DNA from: Arenicellales bacterium
GTDB lineage: Bacteria; Pseudomonadota; Gammaproteobacteria; BMS3Bbin11
DNA: 10,103 nt
Direction: 5' to 3'
Assembly (NCBI GenBank): GCA_029287965.1
Contig: JARFQC010000073.1
Location: forward strand, 1-10,103
Shown here: in pieces, positions 6,342 through 10,103 of the stretch
How positions within the stretch are numbered: position 1 is the stretch's first letter
Layout: each line of letters starts with the position of its first letter
Notes under the pieces: generated by a model
Told to the model about the DNA's origin: nothing
The model's input: the letters and a program-made list of their open reading frames with translations, nothing else
Databases searched by the model: none
Made by a program: the position numbers and the translations under genes

Positions 6342-8576
6342 TCAAACGACTGTCAGATTACCTAGCAGGGTCTCTGTTTCTCTTGCCGAAACGGGCTTGC
6401 CAAACAGGTAGCCCTGCACTTCATCGCAGCCTGCCTCACGGAGAAAGTCGAGCTGTGGCCGAGTCTCCACACCTTCCGCAATGACCTTCATGCCGAGGCT
6501 CTGGCCTAGTGCTATGGTTGCCTTGATAATTGCTTCATCGTTTGCGTCCTTGTTCACATCCTTGACGAATGTACGATCGATTTTCAGACGGGATAGAGGA
6601 AAACGTTTCAGGTTGACCAGCGATGAATGACCGGTGCCAAAGTCATCGATTGCCAATTCGATGTCCATTTCATGAATCGCCTGCAGGTTATGGAACGCGA
6701 TGTCGTCCTGTTCGATGATCGAGCTCTCGGTTATTTCGAATTCCAGGTGGCTGCCATCAATACCATAACGTTTCAGCATTTCTTTTACCGTAGGCACAAG
6801 TGAACTGCTGGCTAGTTGCCGCCTGGACAGGTTGACGGCAATACGACCGAAGCCCCAGCCCTCGCGTTTCCATGCGACGATCTGCCTGCAGACTTCCTCG
6901 AGGACCCATGAACCGATGGATTCTATCAGACCGGTCACCTCGGCTACGGGGATGAACACGCCGGGTTCCACTTTCCCCCGCTGTGGTGAGCGCCAGCGCA
7001 GCAGGGCTTCGAAGCCTATCAACTTGTTTGCAGTCAGTTCGTACTGCGGCTGGTAGACAAGCGACAGTTCTTCATTGGGCATGGCCTTGCGCAGATCCTG
7101 CTCCATGGAAAAGAACTCGAACTCGCTGGATGACAGTTCCTGGGTGTAGTGCCTGAAACGGTTTCTGCCCGCTTCCTTGGCTGAATACATCGCTATGTCA
7201 GCCTGCTTGGTGAGGGTGTCGACGTCGGTACCGTCCTGCGGGAACATACTGATACCAACACTGGTGGTTATCTCGACTTTATAATCGCCAGCCTGGAAAG
7301 GCGTCTTGAATGCGTCCAGTACTTTGCGCGCTACATGCTTTGCATGATCGTCGTTTTCCAGTTGTTCGACGATGACCGTAAACTCGTCCCCGCCCAGGCG
7401 GGCCAGCGTGTCTTCACTGCGCAGAACCATCGACAAACGTTTTGCGACGTCCTTGAGCAGTTCATCACCAACGGCATGGCCAAGGCTGTCATTGATCACC
7501 TTGAATCGATCGAGATCCAGGAATAAGACTGCACCCGGTGCACCGTTGCGCAGCGACCTTGAAACGGCCTGCTGAAGCCGGTCGAGAAACAAAATCCGGT
7601 TGGGCAATTCTGTCAGGCTGTCGTGTGTAGCGATGTATTCCAGGTCACTGCGGGACTGCTTGATTTCGGATATATCTGTTAGCAGTGCGACATAATGCGT
7701 GACCCTGTTCGACTGCATATGCGCAGCATCCAGGGTAAGCCAGAGCGGAAATGTTTCACCATTGGATCGACGTGCAATCAGTTCACCCTGCCAGCTGCCT
7801 TCCCTGTCAATGGCGCTCCAGATTTGATCGTACACACCGGGGTCTTCTGCGTCGGTACAGAACCCGGACTCGGCACCCAGCACGTCTTCGGCAGCCACGC
7901 CAAACATGGTTTCATAAGCCGGGTTTACCGAGACCACGTTGCGGCTCATATCCAGTATAACGACGCCTTCCGTAGCCGCCTGGACGACCTGGCCAATCAA
8001 TTTGGTCCTGGCTTCCATGTCACGCGTCTCGGTCATGTCACGCGCAAGACAGACAAGTGTTCTGCGTCCGTTGACAATCAAGTCCGATGGCGCAAAACGG
8101 GCCTCGAAGCTACGCCTGCCCGAAGGTACATCCAGGGTGTAATCTGCAACCTGTACTTCGCCCTCGTCCAACGATGAATGCATCACCTGCATGAATTTTT
8201 CGGCCAGGTCGGGCGGCAGCACGTCGGCAAGCCGCTTGCCTTTCAGATCCTCGGGAGCTTTGTATAACTTGTCAATTGATGCGGCGGCAAACACCTCGAG
8301 ATACAAGCCATCCTCGTCAATCAGGAACAGTAAGTCCGGCAGTGCGTCGGCAATAGCCCTGATCCGTGCTTCACTGGAAGTTTTTAACTGCTGATACAGC
8401 GTCTGCATTTCTTCCGAAGAAACTTTCAGTGAACGCTCAAGCGTATAACGTTCCTCGTCGGCCGCCGTATAGGCTGCATCTACCCTGTCCAGGAACAGCT
8501 GCCATGCAGCATGGTCGGGGGGCGTATCCCGGTAGAGTTTTAATTTCTTCATCTGACGTAACAGGATGCTGTGCAT
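6342..8576 (-). CDS. PAS-PAS-GGDEF-EAL cyclic-di-GMP synthase/phosphodiesterase
   Basis: A 744-residue soluble signalling protein with no membrane segments. Residues 1-65 form a charged helical segment (KLKLYRDTPPDHAAWQLFLD, YTLERSLKVSSEEMQTLYQQ). Two PAS domains follow at about 71-185 and 192-306, the second ending in the usual VALLTDISEIKQS. The GGDEF domain (about 312-475) has an intact GGDEF motif at 395-399, and RxxD at 386-389 keeps the product-inhibition I-site. The EAL domain (about 490-735) keeps EALLRW (523-528), Asn582, Glu617, the Asp pair 644-645 in DDFGTG, Lys665, Glu701 and Gln721. Both making and breaking of c-di-GMP therefore look possible, with the PAS domains or a partner setting the balance. 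The start at 8576 lies 7 bp after the FIST stop; GGAGG at 8589-8593 is 12 nt upstream, somewhat far. A second Met at residue 9 (8552) is a weaker alternative. The FIST protein upstream is the likely sensory partner. Confidence 0.95.
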   Translation of the reverse strand: MHSILLRQMKKLKLYRDTPPDHAAWQLFLDRVDAAYTAADEERYTLERSLKVSSEEMQTLYQQLKTSSEARIRAIADALPDLLFLIDEDGLYLEVFAAASIDKLYKAPEDLKGKRLADVLPPDLAEKFMQVMHSSLDEGEVQVADYTLDVPSGRRSFEARFAPSDLIVNGRRTLVCLARDMTETRDMEARTKLIGQVVQAATEGVVILDMSRNVVSVNPAYETMFGVAAEDVLGAESGFCTDAEDPGVYDQIWSAIDREGSWQGELIARRSNGETFPLWLTLDAAHMQSNRVTHYVALLTDISEIKQSRSDLEYIATHDSLTELPNRILFLDRLQQAVSRSLRNGAPGAVLFLDLDRFKVINDSLGHAVGDELLKDVAKRLSMVLRSEDTLARLGGDEFTVIVEQLENDDHAKHVARKVLDAFKTPFQAGDYKVEITTSVGISMFPQDGTDVDTLTKQADIAMYSAKEAGRNRFRHYTQELSSSEFEFFSMEQDLRKAMPNEELSLVYQPQYELTANKLIGFEALLRWRSPQRGKVEPGVFIPVAEVTGLIESIGSWVLEEVCRQIVAWKREGWGFGRIAVNLSRRQLASSSLVPTVKEMLKRYGIDGSHLEFEITESSIIEQDDIAFHNLQAIHEMDIELAIDDFGTGHSSLVNLKRFPLSRLKIDRTFVKDVNKDANDEAIIKATIALGQSLGMKVIAEGVETRPQLDFLREAGCDEVQGYLFGKPVSARETETLLGNLTVV

Positions 8577-8583
8577 ACAGACT

Positions 8584-9723
8584 TTACGCCTCCTTCAACA
8601 ATGTAAGCGTCATGGTCTGGTTATGCAGATCGCACTCACCCGTGGCCAGTGGCGACAACTCACCATAGGAATAGAAACCAATCTGCCTGGTTCCCGGCGG
8701 TAGTTGCTCCATTACGGATTCGATTTCCTCCTCGGCACGCTGCCCAAGCACCAGCCTGCGACCCACGCAACTAATGGCAATACTAAAAACAGGCTCGCCG
8801 GAATCACCGATAATGCCTGTATTGGCCGCTGCTTGTGCCGCACCGTCTATCAGTCTATCCACGCTTGCATGCATCAACTGAACACGACTGCCTTGAGGAA
8901 TATCACCCGCAAAAGTAATTGACTGGTTATCTTCATCAACCGATAGAATGGTCCTGACCCTGTTCTCTCCTTCTCTGTCATCGCTCCTGAGTGCAAGCGG
9001 GAACAACAATCCCGTCGACGGTAGCCCGGAGGCCCTTTCACCGAGATACTTTTTATAAATCTGCAGTGCAGGCTGGCCATCCAGCTCAAAAAGGACATTA
9101 CCCTCGGAACGGGTGACCTCTTTCTCGAAACCAAGCAGGCTCCAGCCTCCGCGGGAACCATGTGCGATCTCGATCCGGTCGCCATAGAAACCGATGGCGC
9201 TGACACAAGCTCTATCGAACGTGTCCCCGGTAATCAGCCATGTATGACTGAACCTGTCACCGTCACCGGCCAGTCCGCCGGTAATCACGACGTGGTTATC
9301 CAGTACGCTGTTCAGGCCGGCCACGAGCTGGGAGCCATTTACATGCAGCCCTTCCGACAACACGAATACCGCCTTAAGATCGGGCGCCTCCAGTTCCCTG
9401 GCGATTTCCTTTCCGGCATCAAGGGAATTACCTGTGTCGTCACTGGTACGTATGGCCATGCGAATATGTGTACCGCTTAACCTTATAACTGAGACCACCA
9501 GGCTTTCCAGGTACAGCTCGGCATCATAGATCTCGCCGGCGGTGGAACAGCCGGTGATACAGGAAAGGGGAAACTGTTGACGAAGCATGCCGAGCGGCGC
9601 TGACAGGTTTCTGTCCTCCAGACCGCTGAACACAATCAGCAACGTCTGCTCACTGTCCAGGCTGGCATCGGGTGGTGTATCCCAGCCTTTATCGGGTTCG
9701 TATCTGTAGAGTTGTATATTCAT
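8584..9723 (-). CDS. FIST-domain sensory protein (NosP-like)
   Basis: A 379-residue protein with FIST_N and FIST_C domains and no signal peptide or membrane segment, so probably cytoplasmic. FIST_N landmarks are TGCSTAGEI (57-65), LSEGLHVNGSQLVAGL (122-137) and GGLAGDGDRF (149-158). FIST_C landmarks are SCVGRRLVLGQRAEEEIE (318-335), GFYSYGELSP (349-358) and the terminal CDLHNQTMTLTLL (364-376). FIST proteins are sensory-input proteins encoded beside c-di-GMP enzymes or histidine kinases. The studied member NosP binds heme and reports nitric oxide to its neighbour (NahK in Pseudomonas aeruginosa). The gene next door here encodes a PAS-PAS-GGDEF-EAL protein 7 bp downstream, which fits that pattern. 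Heme binding and the ligand cannot be read from sequence; other FIST ligands have been suggested. No strong Shine-Dalgarno sequence is seen before the ATG at 9723. It is the first complete gene after a 272-bp spacer, so a promoter probably lies there. Confidence 0.92.
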   Translation of the reverse strand: MNIQLYRYEPDKGWDTPPDASLDSEQTLLIVFSGLEDRNLSAPLGMLRQQFPLSCITGCSTAGEIYDAELYLESLVVSVIRLSGTHIRMAIRTSDDTGNSLDAGKEIARELEAPDLKAVFVLSEGLHVNGSQLVAGLNSVLDNHVVITGGLAGDGDRFSHTWLITGDTFDRACVSAIGFYGDRIEIAHGSRGGWSLLGFEKEVTRSEGNVLFELDGQPALQIYKKYLGERASGLPSTGLLFPLALRSDDREGENRVRTILSVDEDNQSITFAGDIPQGSRVQLMHASVDRLIDGAAQAAANTGIIGDSGEPVFSIAISCVGRRLVLGQRAEEEIESVMEQLPPGTRQIGFYSYGELSPLATGECDLHNQTMTLTLLKEA

Positions 9724-9995
9724 GCCGGGGTTTTATCACTGCTACCTGAAACAATAGCCTATAAATCAACCTCTGTCTGTAAAGATAGGGGAAGCTCTGA
9801 TTTATTCGCTTCGCGAAACAATCAGATCTCCCTGCAAGTTTTTTAACGGGGGAAGAGTCTGTTATATCAAAGGCTTACGGATTGCCTCATCAGCACCCTT
9901 CCCCCGAATCCCCATCCCTTGTGAATTAATCAGAGCTTCCTAAGCGCTTGCATTGATGACTTTGCACGGATGTGCGTGTAGTTGCTAATACACAG
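9724..9995. other. intergenic spacer upstream of the FIST gene
   Basis: A 272-bp gap between the stop of the partial membrane gene and the FIST start. More than half of it is the inverted-repeat element at 9790-9940. The 66 bases next to the FIST start are A/T-rich and probably hold its promoter, but I could find only a weak sigma-70 candidate (CAGACA, 17 nt, TATTGT on the minus strand). Between 9941 and 9995 there are two short stems (GCAC/GTGC, GTGTA/TACAC) without U-tracts, so no clear intrinsic terminator for the gene coming from the right. Confidence 0.5.
9790..9940. mobile_element. 151-bp MITE-like inverted-repeat element
   Basis: The ends are 18-bp inverted repeats matching at 17 of 18 positions: GGAAGCTCTGATTTATTC at 9790-9807 and GAATTAATCAGAGCTTCC at 9923-9940. 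Inside is a second perfect 9-bp pair, CGGGGGAAG (9847-9855) with CTTCCCCCG (9898-9906), and a short AGGC/GCCT pair (9871-9874, 9884-9887). A variant of the right end, AATCAGATCTCCC, recurs near the left end (9820-9832), where its AATCAGA pairs with TCTGATT (9796-9802) around the palindrome TTCGCGAA. There is no open reading frame of note. This architecture is typical of a non-autonomous MITE or an internally deleted insertion sequence. The GGAAG start loosely resembles IS5-family ends, but that is a weak resemblance from memory. I could not find a convincing target-site duplication (left flank AAAGATAGG, right flank TAAGCGC). It sits between the unidentified membrane gene and the FIST gene. 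Confidence 0.6.
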
Positions 9996-10103
9996 TTAAA
10001 GTTCTTTTTTTACCGGCCAGTACCGCTCTACCACCCTGAGAGATGAAATCACGTAGAGCACGGCAAGCGAGATAAACGTCAGGCGTATGACAAGGTTGGA
10101 CGT
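9996..10103 (-). CDS. C-terminal fragment of an unidentified membrane protein, cut by window edge
   Basis: An open frame enters from the right edge and runs 35 codons to a TAA at 9996-9998. The visible residues contain a hydrophobic helix (LVIRLTFISLAVLYVISSL) followed by a basic and aromatic tail (RVVERYWPVKKEL), the usual shape of a last transmembrane segment with a cytoplasmic end. The codons fit those of the neighbouring genes. Too little is visible to name the family. It is co-oriented with the FIST gene, but the 272-bp spacer and the MITE-like element between them argue against tight coupling. Confidence 0.5.
   Translation of the reverse strand, partial: TSNLVIRLTFISLAVLYVISSLRVVERYWPVKKEL

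Noticed and set aside
9724..9790. Sigma-70 promoter for the FIST gene (CAGACA, 17 nt, TATTGT on the minus strand)
   Set aside because: Each hexamer matches only 4 of 6 consensus bases, which is within chance for A/T-rich spacer DNA. A promoter is likely here but I cannot place it.
9786..9944. Target-site duplication around the MITE-like element (TA on both sides)
   Set aside because: The left TA is separated from the repeat end by two G residues while the right TA is adjacent, so no true flanking direct repeat can be claimed.
9964..9994. Possible terminator for the partial membrane gene (stems GCAC/GTGC and GTGTA/TACAC)
   Set aside because: The stems are only 4-5 bp and no U-tract follows on the minus strand.

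Overview
The window looks like chromosomal DNA of a gammaproteobacterium. It is moderately GC-rich, densely coded, and carries an Rsd/AlgQ-type anti-sigma factor, a family typical of Gammaproteobacteria. I cannot name the genus from sequence alone. No tRNA, rRNA, CRISPR array, phage or plasmid function is visible.

Layout. On the plus strand are (1) the 3' part of an AsmA-like membrane-anchored periplasmic protein (2-748) and (2) a large MscS-type mechanosensitive channel with a signal peptide (777-2486). All remaining genes lie on the minus strand and meet the channel gene tail to tail, with 32 bases of coding overlap. In transcription order they are: the C-terminal end of an unidentified membrane protein (10103-9996); a spacer with a 151-bp inverted-repeat element resembling a MITE (9790-9940); a FIST-domain sensor of the NosP type (9723-8584); a PAS-PAS-GGDEF-EAL cyclic-di-GMP enzyme (8576-6342); an Rsd/AlgQ family regulator (6264-5830); an ArnT/PMT-like membrane glycosyltransferase (5818-4151); a membrane-anchored sialidase-like (BNR, COG4692-type) protein (4166-3012); and a small polytopic membrane protein (3015-2455).

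How the genes may work together. The FIST gene and the GGDEF-EAL gene are separated by only 7 bp and probably form a sensory pair, in which a ligand (nitric oxide via heme, by analogy with NosP) adjusts c-di-GMP. Rsd, GT, sialidase-like protein and small membrane protein follow in the same direction with 11-bp spacing and then 16-bp and 4-bp overlaps. The last three look like a translationally coupled envelope-glycan module: a lipid-linked sugar transferase, a periplasmic beta-propeller that may bind or trim a glycan, and a membrane partner of unknown role. That module is the best candidate here for an undescribed system. The link between c-di-GMP or Rsd and the glycan module is suggested only by gene order.
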